This document shows positions 53,761 through 63,605 of a stretch of DNA of 64,000 nt, in pieces. The position numbers and the translations under genes were made by a program. The stretch is from positions 1 through 64,000 of the forward strand of contig PERL01000013.1 of the NCBI GenBank assembly GCA_002928735.1, given 5' to 3'. Each line of letters begins with the position of its first letter. The stretch's first letter is position 1. The notes below the pieces were generated by a model. The model had not been told where the DNA came from. It saw only the letters and a list, made by a program, of their open reading frames with translations, and ran no database searches. Source of the DNA: Hyphomicrobium sp. (lineage in GTDB: Bacteria; Pseudomonadota; Alphaproteobacteria; Rhizobiales; Hyphomicrobiaceae).

Positions 53761-55191
53761 ATGAGCGAAGGATTTCCGACACTTGACCGTGTGCTGAGGG
53801 GCTTTGGCTTCCGGGCGCGGCCGGCCAGGATATGGCGGGCGATGGCGGTTGCGGCGCTTGTCGGGCTGACGCCCGTTGCGGCGGCGGCGCAAGGACTTCC
53901 CCTTATCCGGGATACGGAGATCGAGAACCTTCTCAACGACTATGCGCGGCCGATCTTCAAGGCCGCGAACTTGGGCAGTGGCCGGGTCGCCGTCCGCATC
54001 GTCAACAACGAGAACTTCAACGCCTTCGTGGTGGATGGGCGAAACGTCTTCATCCACACCGGCGCACTGATGCAGGCGCAGACGCCCAATGAAGTGATTG
54101 GCGTACTGGCGCATGAGGCCGGGCACATTGCGGGCGGTCACATGGCGGCGCTGCGGGCTCGGATTGCAAAAGACCAGACGCGGGCGCTGATTGCGCAGAT
54201 TCTCGGTATTGGCCTGATGGTTGCGGGTGGCGTTTCGGGCGGTGACAGCGGCCGGGATCTCGGTGGGGCGGGCCAGAGCGTTCTTTACGGCGGTAACGAA
54301 CTCATCATGCGCGGGCTGACCGCGGAGCGGCGCTCGCAGGAGTCGGCGGCGGATCAGGCCGGGCTCAGCTATTTGAACACGACCGGACAGTCGGGCCGGG
54401 GCATGCTTGCCACCTTCGAGCGGTTCGCGGGCCAGGAACTGTTCTCCGATCAGAACCGCGATCCGTTCGCCCGGACCCATCCCGTCGCCACCGACCGTCT
54501 GGCGCGCTTGCGACAGTTGGTCGAAAGCAGTCCCTATTTCGCAACGGCCGATACGCAGGAGTTGCAATTCCGGCACGACATGATGCGGGCCAAGCTGTCG
54601 GGCTACATCGAGAATCCGCAGACCGTGTTCAATCGGTATTCGGCCGCCGATCAGAGCCTGCCCGCGCGGTATGCACGCACTGTGGCGCGGTTCCGGATGG
54701 GCGGCGGCGGCGGACTGGAATCAGCGCTTGCGGAGGCGGACCAGCTGATCAAGTCCCAACCGCAGAACCCCTACTTCTATGAGCTCAAGGCGGATTTCCT
54801 GCAAAAGAGCGGGCGTTTTTCCGAGTCAATCCCGCCACTGCGGAAGGCCTTGCAGCTGGCCGGGGGCGAAGCGCCCCTGATCGCGGTCCAATTGGCGCAA
54901 AGCATGGTGCAGTCCAAGCAACCGAAATTGCTTGATGAGGCGATTACTCTGCTGCGCAAGGCGATCACGCGTGAAGGTGAAAACGCCATGGCGTTCAACA
55001 TGCTGGGGCAGGCCTATTACGATAAAGGCCTGATCCCGCAAGCGGAGTTGGCCCGCGCCCAGGGGCTCTTTTACTTCGGTGCGATCAAGCAGGCGCAGGA
55101 ATTCGCCAAGCGTGCGCAAAGCGCCCTCAAGCCCGGCAGTCCGGAATGGGTGAAGGCGGACGATATCGTCAACTACAAGCCGCAGACCTGA
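53761..55191 (+). CDS. BepA-like M48 metalloprotease with TPR repeats
   Basis: The ~476-residue periplasmic protein resembles BepA/YfgC, which assists and degrades outer-membrane assembly intermediates such as LptD. After a hydrophobic signal (AMAVAALVGLTPVAAAAQ) come the M48 site VLAHEAGHIAGGH (HExxH), an intramembrane-like glycine segment and the third ligand in RRSQESAADQAG. C-terminal TPR-like helices follow from about 330 (FYELKADFLQKSGRFSES, NMLGQAYYDKG). Starts at 53674 or 53842 are also possible; none has a strong ribosome binding site. The DsbA-like gene follows after about 70 nt. Confidence 0.88.
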   Translation: MSEGFPTLDRVLRGFGFRARPARIWRAMAVAALVGLTPVAAAAQGLPLIRDTEIENLLNDYARPIFKAANLGSGRVAVRIVNNENFNAFVVDGRNVFIHTGALMQAQTPNEVIGVLAHEAGHIAGGHMAALRARIAKDQTRALIAQILGIGLMVAGGVSGGDSGRDLGGAGQSVLYGGNELIMRGLTAERRSQESAADQAGLSYLNTTGQSGRGMLATFERFAGQELFSDQNRDPFARTHPVATDRLARLRQLVESSPYFATADTQELQFRHDMMRAKLSGYIENPQTVFNRYSAADQSLPARYARTVARFRMGGGGGLESALAEADQLIKSQPQNPYFYELKADFLQKSGRFSESIPPLRKALQLAGGEAPLIAVQLAQSMVQSKQPKLLDEAITLLRKAITREGENAMAFNMLGQAYYDKGLIPQAELARAQGLFYFGAIKQAQEFAKRAQSALKPGSPEWVKADDIVNYKPQT

Positions 55192-55263
55192 TATGAGGCT
55201 GCGATCCCGTCTCCTGGCCGCGGCCTTGGCCCAGCTTCAATCTTCAACCATGAGTTTACTTCA

Positions 55264-56091
55264 ATGACCGAACCGACCTCCGATATGACCAAGACACGTC
55301 CGTCGCGATGGACGATTGCCGCGCTTGGCGGGGCGTTGGCGCTTTCCGGCGCGTTTCTCCTGACGGGTCCGTTCCGGTCGCATAGCAATGCCGCCGATAC
55401 GTCGATGTTCAACGACGCGCAGAAGCGCGGCATCGAACAGATCATGAAGGATTATCTACTGCAGAACCCGCAGGTTCTCGTCGAAGTGCAGACCGCGCTC
55501 GAGCAGAAGATGGCCAAGGAAGAGGCCGAGCGGACCAAAGCGCTGGTCGCGGACAACGCGAAGGAGATTTACCGGCATCCGGATGCGCCGGTGGCCGGCA
55601 ATCCAAACGGCGACATCACTGTGGTCGAATTCTTCGATTACAATTGCGGTTACTGCAAACGCGGCTTCCACAACATTCGCGAGTTGATCGAGAAGGATAA
55701 GAACGTCCGGGTCGTGTTCAAGGAACTGCCGATCCTGAGCAAGGATTCAGAGGACGCGGCGAAGATCGCTTTGGCGGCGCGGGCACAGGGCAAGTACTGG
55801 GAACTCCATCAGGCGATGATCGAGAGCAAGGGCCGCGTGACGGAGGCTGCTGCGCTGGAGATGGCTGGCAAACTTGGTCTCGACGTTGAGAAGCTCAAAG
55901 CCGACAAGGATGGCGAAGCGGTGAAGGGTGAGTTGGCGCGGGTTGAGGCGCTGGCACGCAAGATGGGCATTTCGGGCACGCCGCATTTTCTTGTCGGCAG
56001 CGACGCCATCGGCGGGGCGCCGGAAGACCTTCTGGATCAGCTGACCCAGAAGATTGCGACGTTGCGCCAGACGGGTTGCGCCTACTGCTAA
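55264..56091 (+). CDS. DsbA-family thioredoxin-fold protein (Com1/ScsC-like)
   Basis: This is a 275-residue periplasmic thiol-disulfide protein. It has an N-terminal anchor or signal (WTIAALGGALALSGAFLLTG), a helical oligomerisation-type segment (~48-100), and a thioredoxin domain with active site CGYC (Cys128/Cys131) and cis-Pro in GISGTPHFLVG. The last four residues form a second CxxC (Cys272, Cys275) outside the fold. It lies immediately downstream of the BepA-like protease; in E. coli, BepA substrates such as LptD need disulfide formation, so the pairing is functionally sensible. Confidence 0.88.
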   Translation: MTEPTSDMTKTRPSRWTIAALGGALALSGAFLLTGPFRSHSNAADTSMFNDAQKRGIEQIMKDYLLQNPQVLVEVQTALEQKMAKEEAERTKALVADNAKEIYRHPDAPVAGNPNGDITVVEFFDYNCGYCKRGFHNIRELIEKDKNVRVVFKELPILSKDSEDAAKIALAARAQGKYWELHQAMIESKGRVTEAAALEMAGKLGLDVEKLKADKDGEAVKGELARVEALARKMGISGTPHFLVGSDAIGGAPEDLLDQLTQKIATLRQTGCAYC

Positions 56092-56314
56092 GCCGGCCGG
56101 ATTGCGGTGATTTTGCCTATTCGCGCAAAGTTTTGGCGTATCAGACTATTTTCCCACCGCTGCGTTGGCGAACGCGGCGGTGGAACTCTTTCGTCGCCTT
56201 GGGAAAGCTGCTAGACCCCCGGGTTGTACGGGAGAGGCGTGCGGAACTGCGGCAGTCGGCCGGGGTTCGCGGTATGTCTGGTCCCGTGCCCCCGCAAGCC
56301 GCCTTACCGGTCCC

Positions 56315-56767
56315 ATGACAAAGCCCGTCTACATTCTGAACGGCCCGAACCTGAACCTCCTGGGTGCGCGAGAACCAGCCATTTATGGCCGTGATACGCT
56401 CGCCGATATCGAGGCGCTGGCGAAGACGCGGGCAAAGTCGCTCGGGCTAGCCGTTGAGTTCCGCCAGACGAATGTCGAGGGGGAATTGATCGGCTGGGTG
56501 CAGGAGGCGCGCACGGCGGCCTCGGCGGTCATCATCAATGCCGCTGGGCTGACGCATACATCGGTGGCACTGCTCGATGCACTGCAAGCGTCGGAGTTGC
56601 CGGTGGTTGAGGTGCATCTGTCCAACATCTTCCGCCGGGATAGCTTCCGGCAGCATTCTTATGTGTCGCTGGCGGCGACGGGCGTGATCTGCGGGCTGGG
56701 TGCGAAGGGCTATGAACTCGCGCTCGAAGCCGTGCGTGGGATCCTCGACAAGACGACGGCGGCGTGA
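56315..56767 (+). CDS. aroQ: 3-dehydroquinate dehydratase, type II
   Basis: The 150-residue dodecameric enzyme catalyses the third step of the shikimate pathway. It has the motifs [19 protein letters not shown] (with catalytic Tyr), [29 protein letters not shown] (catalytic His nearby) and [21 protein letters not shown] chose the ATG at 56315 because the family begins there. It leads the aroQ-accB-accC group, an arrangement common in alphaproteobacteria. Confidence 0.95.
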   Translation: MTKPVYILNGPNLNLLGAREPAIYGRDTLADIEALAKTRAKSLGLAVEFRQTNVEGELIGWVQEARTAASAVIINAAGLTHTSVALLDALQASELPVVEVHLSNIFRRDSFRQHSYVSLAATGVICGLGAKGYELALEAVRGILDKTTAA

Positions 56768-56862
56768 AACCGCAGCGTAAAAAGGTGAAGGCTACGGCCA
56801 AGGCCAAAGCCAAGACAATGCCGCGGACGGCAAAGCCGCGGCCGAAGAAGGTGAGACGAAAC

Positions 56863-57348
56863 ATGACGGCGAAGGACAAGGGTGAGGCGCAGAGCCCGGA
56901 GCAGAAGATCATCCGAGATCTGGCGGACCTTCTGAATGAGACGGGCTTATCCGAGATCGAAATCGAGAAGGACGGCCTGAAGGTCCGCGTCGCCCGGTCG
57001 ATCACGATCACCGCTTCGCACGCCGTCGCCGCGGCGCCGGCCGCCGTTTCGGGTCCGGCGGGCGCGGGTGCGGTCCTTGCTGCATCCGCTGGCAGCGGCG
57101 ATCCCGGCAAGCATCCCGGTGCGGTCAAGTCGCCGATGGTCGGCACGGCTTACCGGTCGCCGGAGCCCACGTCGCCGCCGTTCATGGAAGTCGGCACGCG
57201 CGTGCAGCAGGGCGATACGCTGCTCATCATCGAAGCCATGAAGACCATGAACCAGATCCCGGCCCCGCGCTCGGGCACGGTCACGGCGATCTTTTTCGAA
57301 AATGGGCAGCCGGTGGAATTCGGCGAGGTTCTTGCGGTCATCGAATAA
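56863..57348 (+). CDS. accB: Biotin carboxyl carrier protein of acetyl-CoA carboxylase
   Basis: AccB carries the carboxyl group between AccC and the carboxyltransferase in fatty-acid synthesis. The ~161-residue form has a helical N-terminus ([31 protein letters not shown]), an Ala/Gly/Pro linker and the biotinyl domain, with the biotinylation motif EAMKTMN and a thumb segment ([12 protein letters not shown]). I chose the ATG at 56863 (AAGGTGAG upstream). The frame is open back to a GTG at 56764 overlapping the aroQ stop and would add a 33-residue Lys/Arg/Ala-rich leader. Confidence 0.93.
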   Translation: MTAKDKGEAQSPEQKIIRDLADLLNETGLSEIEIEKDGLKVRVARSITITASHAVAAAPAAVSGPAGAGAVLAASAGSGDPGKHPGAVKSPMVGTAYRSPEPTSPPFMEVGTRVQQGDTLLIIEAMKTMNQIPAPRSGTVTAIFFENGQPVEFGEVLAVIE

Positions 57349-57435
57349 GGGAGGGCAACGCGCCCTGAGCTTCGCAGACAGGCCGGCGGATGCCGCTTGT
57401 CACAGCCGAATGCCAGGGCCGTCGCCGGGTAAAAT

Positions 57436-58776
57436 ATGTTCGACAAAGTCTTGATCGCGAACCGGGGTGAAATTGCACTGCGCATTCAGCGTGCATGCAA
57501 GGAGCTTGGGATCGCCACGGTGGCGGTGCATTCGACGGCGGATGCCGATGCGATGCATGTCCGGCTTGCGGATGAGAGCGTGTGCATCGGCCCGCCGACG
57601 TCGTCTGACAGCTATTTGAATATTCCGCGCCTGTTGGCCGCGTGCGAAATCACGGGCGCCGACGCGGTGCATCCCGGCTATGGATTTTTGTCGGAGAACG
57701 CGCGGTTCGCGGAAATCCTGGAAGAGCACAATATCACCTTCATCGGCCCGACCTCGGAACACATCCGGATCATGGGCGATAAGATCGAGGCCAAGGAGAC
57801 GGCCAAGCGGCTCGGCATTCCGGTGGTGCCTGGATCAGACGGCGCGGTGAAGACCGAAACGGAGGCGATGAAGGTCGCCAAGGGCATGGGTTTCCCCGTG
57901 CTGATCAAGGCGACGGCGGGCGGCGGCGGACGGGGCATGAAGGTTGCCACCAGCGCGGAAGATCTGCCGATGGCGTTTTCGACCGCGCGCTCGGAGGCCA
58001 AGGCCGCGTTCGGCAATGACAGCGTCTACATCGAAAAATATCTGACCAAGCCGCGGCATATCGAAATTCAGGTGTTCGGGGACGGGCAGGGCAACGCGGT
58101 TCATCTGGGAGAGCGCGATTGCTCGCTGCAACGGCGGCACCAGAAAGTGTTCGAGGAAGCGCCGTCACCGGCGATCAATGCGGCCGCGCGGGCACGCATC
58201 GGCGAGACGGTCGCCAAGGCGATGCAGACGATCAAATATCGCGGCGCGGGGACGGTGGAGTTCCTTTACGAAGATGGCGAATTCTATTTCATCGAGATGA
58301 ACACGCGCATCCAGGTGGAGCATCCGGTGACGGAGGCCATCACCGGAATTGACCTCGTGCTGGAGCAGATCCGCGTGGCATCGGGGGCGGGGCTGTCTTT
58401 CCGCCAAGAAGACATTCAGTTCTCGGGGCATGCCATCGAGTGCCGCATCAATGCCGAGAACCCGCGCACGTTCCGGCCGTCGCCGGGGCAGATCACCTAC
58501 TGGCATCCGCCGGGCGGGCTTGGCATTCGCGTCGATAGCGGCGCTTACCAGGGCTATCGTATCCCGCCTTATTACGACAGCTTGATCGGCAAACTCATCG
58601 TGCACGGCAAGACGCGCAACGAGTGCATGATGCGGCTGAAGCGGGCGCTGTCGGAATTCGTCATCGACGGCATCGAGACGACGATCCCGCTGTTCCATGA
58701 ACTCGTCCGGCACCCGGATGTCGTCAACGGCATGTACGACATTCATTGGCTGGAGAAGTATCTCGGCAAGTCGTGA
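57436..58776 (+). CDS. accC: Acetyl-CoA carboxylase biotin carboxylase subunit
   Basis: The 446-residue ATP-grasp enzyme carboxylates the biotin on AccB. It shows [22 protein letters not shown] at the N-terminus, the flexible lid [12 protein letters not shown] near 155, the metal/ATP residues in [16 protein letters not shown] and the biotin-carboxylase C-terminal segment [17 protein letters not shown]. It begins 87 nt after accB. Length and motifs are complete. Confidence 0.97.
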   Translation: MFDKVLIANRGEIALRIQRACKELGIATVAVHSTADADAMHVRLADESVCIGPPTSSDSYLNIPRLLAACEITGADAVHPGYGFLSENARFAEILEEHNITFIGPTSEHIRIMGDKIEAKETAKRLGIPVVPGSDGAVKTETEAMKVAKGMGFPVLIKATAGGGGRGMKVATSAEDLPMAFSTARSEAKAAFGNDSVYIEKYLTKPRHIEIQVFGDGQGNAVHLGERDCSLQRRHQKVFEEAPSPAINAAARARIGETVAKAMQTIKYRGAGTVEFLYEDGEFYFIEMNTRIQVEHPVTEAITGIDLVLEQIRVASGAGLSFRQEDIQFSGHAIECRINAENPRTFRPSPGQITYWHPPGGLGIRVDSGAYQGYRIPPYYDSLIGKLIVHGKTRNECMMRLKRALSEFVIDGIETTIPLFHELVRHPDVVNGMYDIHWLEKYLGKS

Positions 58777-58800
58777 TTGTGCGCGGCGCGAGGAGATGAT

Positions 58801-58980
58801 GTGACCGAGACTGCCGCTCTCCCATTCGGGGCGTATCAGCCCACGGCGCTGCAGGCGCGTATCGTTCAGGCAGCCACCATCGACAGTTGGGCGGGCGATC
58901 TCATCGGCGCGCTGGCGGGCGCTGGCTATGAGACTTCCGGCGAACTGGCTCAGAATGGTATGTTCGCGCTCCCGGAGTGA
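58801..58980 (+). CDS. Small hypothetical protein between accC and aat
   Basis: This 59-residue soluble protein is rich in Ala and Gly, without cysteine or a signal peptide. It contains a predicted helical segment (LQARIVQAATIDSWAGDLIGALAGAGY). The start is a GTG at 58801, with GAGGAG about 6 nt upstream, and it lies 24 nt after accC, so it appears to be translated from the acc transcript. I recognise no family. Confidence 0.55.
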   Translation: MTETAALPFGAYQPTALQARIVQAATIDSWAGDLIGALAGAGYETSGELAQNGMFALPE

Positions 58981-59072
58981 GGCACGCTCGCTCAGGGGCG
59001 CCCGGCTCGCATTTTTTCAAAAAGGCCGGTAGAGTTGGGCAGGTTTAAACCAAAACAGGGGCATCCGCGCCG

Positions 59073-59750
59073 ATGTCGCGTGACGACATCCTGATCGAGA
59101 TTACGCCGCAGGTCCTGATGAAGGCCTACGCTTGCGGTATTTTTCCCATGGCGGAAAGCGCCGATGATCCGGCCTTGCACTGGATCGAACCGCAGAACCG
59201 GGGTGTACTGCCCCTCGATGCGATCCATATCCCCAAACGGCTGAAGCGCACGCTGCGTACCACGCATCTCACGGTTCGTATCGATACGGATTACGACGGT
59301 GTCATCGACGGATGCGCGGGGTCGCGCGAGGGCCGCGACTCCACGTGGATCAACAGCCGCATTCGGGCGCTCTATCGCGAGCTGTTCAAGCTTGGGCATT
59401 GCCATACCGTGGAGGTGTGGAATGGCGACCGGCTCGTTGGCGGGCTTTACGGTGTGGCGCTCGATGGCGCGTTCTTCGGCGAGAGCATGTTTTCCTTCGA
59501 GCGCGATGCATCAAAGATTGCACTCGTTTATCTTGCCGCGCGGCTTATTCACGGCGGGTTCCGGCTACTCGATACTCAATTTGTGACGGAACACTTGAAG
59601 CAATTCGGAACGATTGAGATCGATCGGACCGCCTTCCACCGCCGGTTGGAGCAGGCGCTCGGACATTCGGGCAATTTTGGCCGCCTGCCTCTCGATACGG
59701 CGCCCAACGACATCATCCAGATCGTGGAAGCCGCATCGCGCCGCGCATGA
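59073..59750 (+). CDS. aat: Leucyl/phenylalanyl-tRNA-protein transferase
   Basis: Aat adds Leu or Phe to N-terminal Arg/Lys of substrates for ClpS-ClpAP degradation. The 225-residue protein has the family segments [71 protein letters not shown] and [14 protein letters not shown]. The length is normal. A GC-rich hairpin without a U-tract (59754-59773) follows the stop. Confidence 0.96.
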   Translation: MSRDDILIEITPQVLMKAYACGIFPMAESADDPALHWIEPQNRGVLPLDAIHIPKRLKRTLRTTHLTVRIDTDYDGVIDGCAGSREGRDSTWINSRIRALYRELFKLGHCHTVEVWNGDRLVGGLYGVALDGAFFGESMFSFERDASKIALVYLAARLIHGGFRLLDTQFVTEHLKQFGTIEIDRTAFHRRLEQALGHSGNFGRLPLDTAPNDIIQIVEAASRRA

Positions 59751-59861
59751 GTTGCTGTTCCAGCGGGAACAGCGCCCACCCTCTCATCATGTGATCGTCC
59801 GTCCATCGAGCGAGGCATTCCGTCCGCTTCGAAGGCATCGTTCACAACTGGAGTATGATCC

Positions 59862-60146
59862 ATGCGCACAACCCGTCACGGCCTTGCATTGGCCGGTCTG
59901 GCAGCCCTGACAGCATTCGGCGCGACCGCATTTGCTGGAACCGCCGAGGCCGGCGGCAACCATAAGCACAAGCGCCACGGCGTGACCGTGATTATCGGCG
60001 ACGGCGGATATGGCTACTACGGGCGCAATCGCTATTACGGCTATCGCAGCGCCGGCTACGGCTGCGGCTACCTGCTCGACCGTTACGAAGTGACCGGCAA
60101 TCCGAAGTGGTATCGCCGGTGGAAGAACTGCCGCAACGGCTGGTAG
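59862..60146 (+). CDS. Small secreted Gly/Tyr-rich protein
   Basis: The 94-residue protein has a signal peptide (GLALAGLAALTAFGATAFAGTAEA). The short mature part of about 65 residues begins with a basic NHKHKRH segment, continues with a Gly-Tyr-Arg-rich middle (GYGYYGRNRYYGYRSAGYGCGY) and ends with a conserved-looking module with a Cys pair (YLLDRYEVTGNPKWYRRWKNC). The module resembles other small secreted proteins of Hyphomicrobiales; no function is known. It is monocistronic with its own terminator. Confidence 0.72.
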   Translation: MRTTRHGLALAGLAALTAFGATAFAGTAEAGGNHKHKRHGVTVIIGDGGYGYYGRNRYYGYRSAGYGCGYLLDRYEVTGNPKWYRRWKNCRNGW

Positions 60147-60184
60147 ACCGCGGCGGATTACGGCAAAAGTTTGAGTGCTTTCAG

Positions 60185-60216
60185 CGAACCGGCGGCAACG
60201 CCGGTTCGCGCGTTTT
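60185..60216 (+). terminator. Rho-independent terminator after the Gly/Tyr-rich gene
   Basis: The 10-bp stem CGAACCGGCG (60185-60194)/CGCCGGTTCG (60199-60208) has the tetraloop GCAA, and TTTT follows at 60213-60216. Confidence 0.8.
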
Positions 60217-60300
60217 CGCCCCTTGGCGGACGGGGGAAAAGCGACTACCGGAACGGTCAGAGAGCCCGTGGTCGACCTTAACCTAACCAGGAGAACTGCC

Positions 60301-61635
60301 GTGTCCGAGACGAGCGCCTACAGGCACGACATTGACGGTTGCCTCGAGCCCACCATCGGACAACATGGATTGCCGCCGGCGTTGCTCTCTGGCTGGTTGG
60401 AAAAAGCGGCGCCCGTTCTTGACGGCTTGCGCGCGGATTACGACAGCGGCGCATTGGCCCTGCTGCGGATCGTTGAAGATACCGCCGACATCGATGCGGC
60501 GGAAGCGGCTCTGGAAAAACTTTCCAGCGGCGCAGATAGCATTATTTTTCTGGGCACAGGTGGATCAAGCCTGGGAGGCCAAACACTTGCGCAGATCGCC
60601 GGTTGGGGCATTCCGCACACATCGCCCAAGGCGCCGCATCGCCGCCCGCGCATTCGCTTCTACGACAATCTCGATGGGGGGACGTTCGCTGCTCTGCTGC
60701 GCGCGACCGATTTTGCCAAGACACGTTTTGTCGTGACCTCGAAGTCTGGCGGGACGGCTGAGACCTTGGCGCAAGCGATTGCGACGATTTCGGCGGTGAA
60801 AGCTGCGGGGCTCGGCGATCACATTCCCAAACTCTTTCTCGGCATCACAGAACCGGATGTGCCGGGCAAGGCGAATGGTTTGCGCGCGCTCTTCGGATCG
60901 CTTGGAATCCCGATGCTGGACCATCACACCGGCATCGGCGGTCGGTTTTCGTGCCTGACGAATGTTGGGCTGCTGCCGGCCATGGCGCGGGGGCTCGATG
61001 CTCGGGCGATCCGCGCCGGCGCGCGATCGGTTTTGCAGCCGCTGCTTGATGGGAAATCGGCCGCCGATATTGCGTTTGCATCTGGCGCGGCGGCGATGGT
61101 GGGGCTGTCGAAAGAGCGCGGCATTCACACGATGGTACTGATGCCGTATGCGGACCGGCTCGGCAAACTGGCGGACTGGTACGTGCAGTTATGGGCGGAG
61201 AGTCTCGGCAAAGGCGGCGAAGGAACGACGCCGGTGCCGGCTGTCGGCCCTGTCGATCAGCATAGCCAGCTGCAGCTCTTCATGGACGGGCCGCGCGAAA
61301 TTGCAATGACGATCATCCGGGTGGCGTCGAAGGGAACGGGACCCACGCTCGATGCTGGCATGGCTAAGACGGCGGGCCTCGGCTTTCTGGGGGGCAAGAC
61401 GATCGGCGATATCGTCGATGCTCAAGGGCATGCGGTGGCGGAGGCCTTGCAGAAAGCCGGGCGGCCCGTGCGGACCATCGATATCGAGACGCTGGATGAG
61501 CGGGCGGCGGGCGCGCTGCTCATGCATTTGATGCTGGAGACGATCGTGGCGGGGCGGCTGCTCAAACTCGATCCGTTCGACCAGCCGGCCGTGGAACTCG
61601 CCAAAATCCTCACCAAACAGAGACTTGGCGGCTGA
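60301..61635 (+). CDS. pgi: Glucose-6-phosphate isomerase
   Basis: Pgi interconverts glucose 6-phosphate and fructose 6-phosphate. The 444-residue protein, of the shorter bacterial type, has the SIS-domain elements FLGTGGSSLGGQTL near 83, TSKSGGTAETLAQA near 146 (phosphate-binding) and GPVDQHSQLQLFMDGP near 317 (catalytic His in the QHS motif). The start is a GTG at 60301, with AGGAGAACT about 7 nt upstream. mutL follows after 82 nt. Confidence 0.94.
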   Translation: MSETSAYRHDIDGCLEPTIGQHGLPPALLSGWLEKAAPVLDGLRADYDSGALALLRIVEDTADIDAAEAALEKLSSGADSIIFLGTGGSSLGGQTLAQIAGWGIPHTSPKAPHRRPRIRFYDNLDGGTFAALLRATDFAKTRFVVTSKSGGTAETLAQAIATISAVKAAGLGDHIPKLFLGITEPDVPGKANGLRALFGSLGIPMLDHHTGIGGRFSCLTNVGLLPAMARGLDARAIRAGARSVLQPLLDGKSAADIAFASGAAAMVGLSKERGIHTMVLMPYADRLGKLADWYVQLWAESLGKGGEGTTPVPAVGPVDQHSQLQLFMDGPREIAMTIIRVASKGTGPTLDAGMAKTAGLGFLGGKTIGDIVDAQGHAVAEALQKAGRPVRTIDIETLDERAAGALLMHLMLETIVAGRLLKLDPFDQPAVELAKILTKQRLGG

Positions 61636-61717
61636 AGCCTGTTTACAGCCGCGTCCACGTAGGTGCTGGCCTCGCCCCGCTCTGCTCTGCTAGGCAGGTG
61701 TTCGAGGAGATTCGCCC

Positions 61718-63514
61718 GTGGCCATCCGCCAACTCGCGCCAGAGACCGTCAATCGCATTGCCGCCGGTGAGGTCATCGAGCGGCCGGCGAGCGTCGTCAA
61801 AGAGCTGGTCGAGAATGCGATCGATGCGGGGGCGCGCGAAATCGAGATTGTAACGGTGGGCGGCGGGCTGTCGCTCATTCGCGTGACGGACGACGGGGCC
61901 GGTATGCCGCCGGACGATCTGCTGCTGGCGGTGGAGCGGCACGCGACTTCGAAGCTCAACGAAGACGATCTGTTCGATATTCGTACGCTCGGGTTTCGCG
62001 GCGAGGCGCTGCCATCGATTGGATCGGTGGCGGTGCTGTCGATTGCGTCGCGGCCACCCGCGAAGCGCGACGGGTTCGAGATCATCGTGGAGCGCGGCGA
62101 GAAGAGCGGACTGAAACCGGCGGGGATCAACGCGGGTACGCGCGTGGAAGTGCGCGAATTGTTTTCGGCAACGCCGGCGCGGCTGAAATTTCTCAAGTCC
62201 GAGCGAGCGGAGAACATGGCCGTTTCGGAGACCGTGAAGCGCTTGGCGATGGCGCATCCCGATATTGGGTTTTCGGTGACGACGGGGGAGCGCGCGGGGT
62301 TGCGGTTGCCGCGGTGCGCGGCGACGGCGGATGGGCTGTTGCAGCGGCTCGGGCGAATCATGGGTTCGGAATTCATGGCAGATGCGCTGGCCATTTCGGG
62401 CGAGCGGGATGGCGTGCGCATTCTGGGTTATGCGGGGTTGCCGACGTTGCACCGTCCGGACGCAGGGCAGCAGTTTCTTTTCGTCAACGGACGGCCGGTG
62501 CGCGACAAGGTTCTCGTCGGCGCGGTGCGGGCGGCTTATGGCGATCTCATTCCGAAGGGGCGGCATCCGTTGCTTGCGCTTTTCGTGACGCTTGATCCGG
62601 GCGATGTGGATGTGAACGTGCATCCGACGAAGGCGGAGGTGCGCTTTCGCGATGGGGGCCGCGTTCGGGGTCTGATGATCGGGGCGATCCAGCATGCGCT
62701 CGAAGGTGCGGGACACCGGGCGAGCGCGCGTGGCGGAGGGCTGACGCTGGAGACGCTGGCGCGGTCGGCGATTGGGGAGACGCAAGCCTTCGGCGGCGGG
62801 GGTTATGCGGATCGCGTGCCGTCCTACATCCCACCTGGACTGGCGGAGGCAATGCAGGCGCCGTTTGCGGCGTTTGATGCGCCGAGTGCAGATGCGCGGG
62901 CGCATGCGGCACCAGTGTCACCCGATTTGCTCGACCGACCGCTGGGGGCGGCGCGGGCGCAATTGCATGAGACCTATATCGTTGCGCAGACGCGGACTTC
63001 GGTCGTGATCGTCGATCAGCACGCGGCGCACGAGCGGCTCGTTTATGAGCGCATGAAAGCGATGCTGTCGAATGGCGGCGTGGCGCGGCAGGGCTTGCTC
63101 ATTCCCGCGATCGTCGAGGTGGGCGATGATGCGGCGCAGGCGCTGGCCGAGCGCGAGACAGAGCTCGCCGAATTGGGACTGGTGCTGGAGCCGTTCGGCT
63201 TCGGGGCGGTGGCGGTGCGGGAGGTGCCGGCGCTGCTTGGCGATACGAACGTCGAAGGGTTGGTGCGCGATCTGGCGGCGGAGATCTTGGCGGAGGGTCA
63301 CGGCTTTGCACTGCGCGACAAGCTGGAGGCGATCTGTTCGCGCATGGCGTGTCATGGCAGCGTGCGCGCGGGACGGCGTCTGGCGCCGGAAGAAATGAAT
63401 GCGCTGTTGCGCGAGATGGAAGCGACGCCGTATTCGGGCCAATGCAATCACGGTCGGCCGACGTATGTGGAATTGAAGCTGTCGGACATCGAGCGGCTGT
63501 TCGGACGGCGATGA
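61718..63514 (+). CDS. mutL: DNA mismatch repair protein MutL
   Basis: The 598-residue protein has the GHKL ATPase domain (NRIAAGEVIERPASVVKELVENAIDAG, DDGAGM, TLGFRGEALPSIGS), a variable linker (~345-405) and a C-terminal dimerisation/endonuclease domain. The nuclease motif is DQHAAHERLVYE (DQHA-x2-E-x4-E), with a zinc-region motif QCNHGRPT at the end. It is therefore a nicking MutL, as expected for bacteria lacking MutH, and should act without hemimethylation. Confidence 0.97.
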   Translation: MAIRQLAPETVNRIAAGEVIERPASVVKELVENAIDAGAREIEIVTVGGGLSLIRVTDDGAGMPPDDLLLAVERHATSKLNEDDLFDIRTLGFRGEALPSIGSVAVLSIASRPPAKRDGFEIIVERGEKSGLKPAGINAGTRVEVRELFSATPARLKFLKSERAENMAVSETVKRLAMAHPDIGFSVTTGERAGLRLPRCAATADGLLQRLGRIMGSEFMADALAISGERDGVRILGYAGLPTLHRPDAGQQFLFVNGRPVRDKVLVGAVRAAYGDLIPKGRHPLLALFVTLDPGDVDVNVHPTKAEVRFRDGGRVRGLMIGAIQHALEGAGHRASARGGGLTLETLARSAIGETQAFGGGGYADRVPSYIPPGLAEAMQAPFAAFDAPSADARAHAAPVSPDLLDRPLGAARAQLHETYIVAQTRTSVVIVDQHAAHERLVYERMKAMLSNGGVARQGLLIPAIVEVGDDAAQALAERETELAELGLVLEPFGFGAVAVREVPALLGDTNVEGLVRDLAAEILAEGHGFALRDKLEAICSRMACHGSVRAGRRLAPEEMNALLREMEATPYSGQCNHGRPTYVELKLSDIERLFGRR

Positions 63515-63605
63515 GCATAAGAGAATTTCCCAGATCGCCAAAATTCGACCATGGATGTGGGGTTCAGTGACGATGGGCGGGCGCCCTTAGTCTTGCGTTG
63601 GTTCC

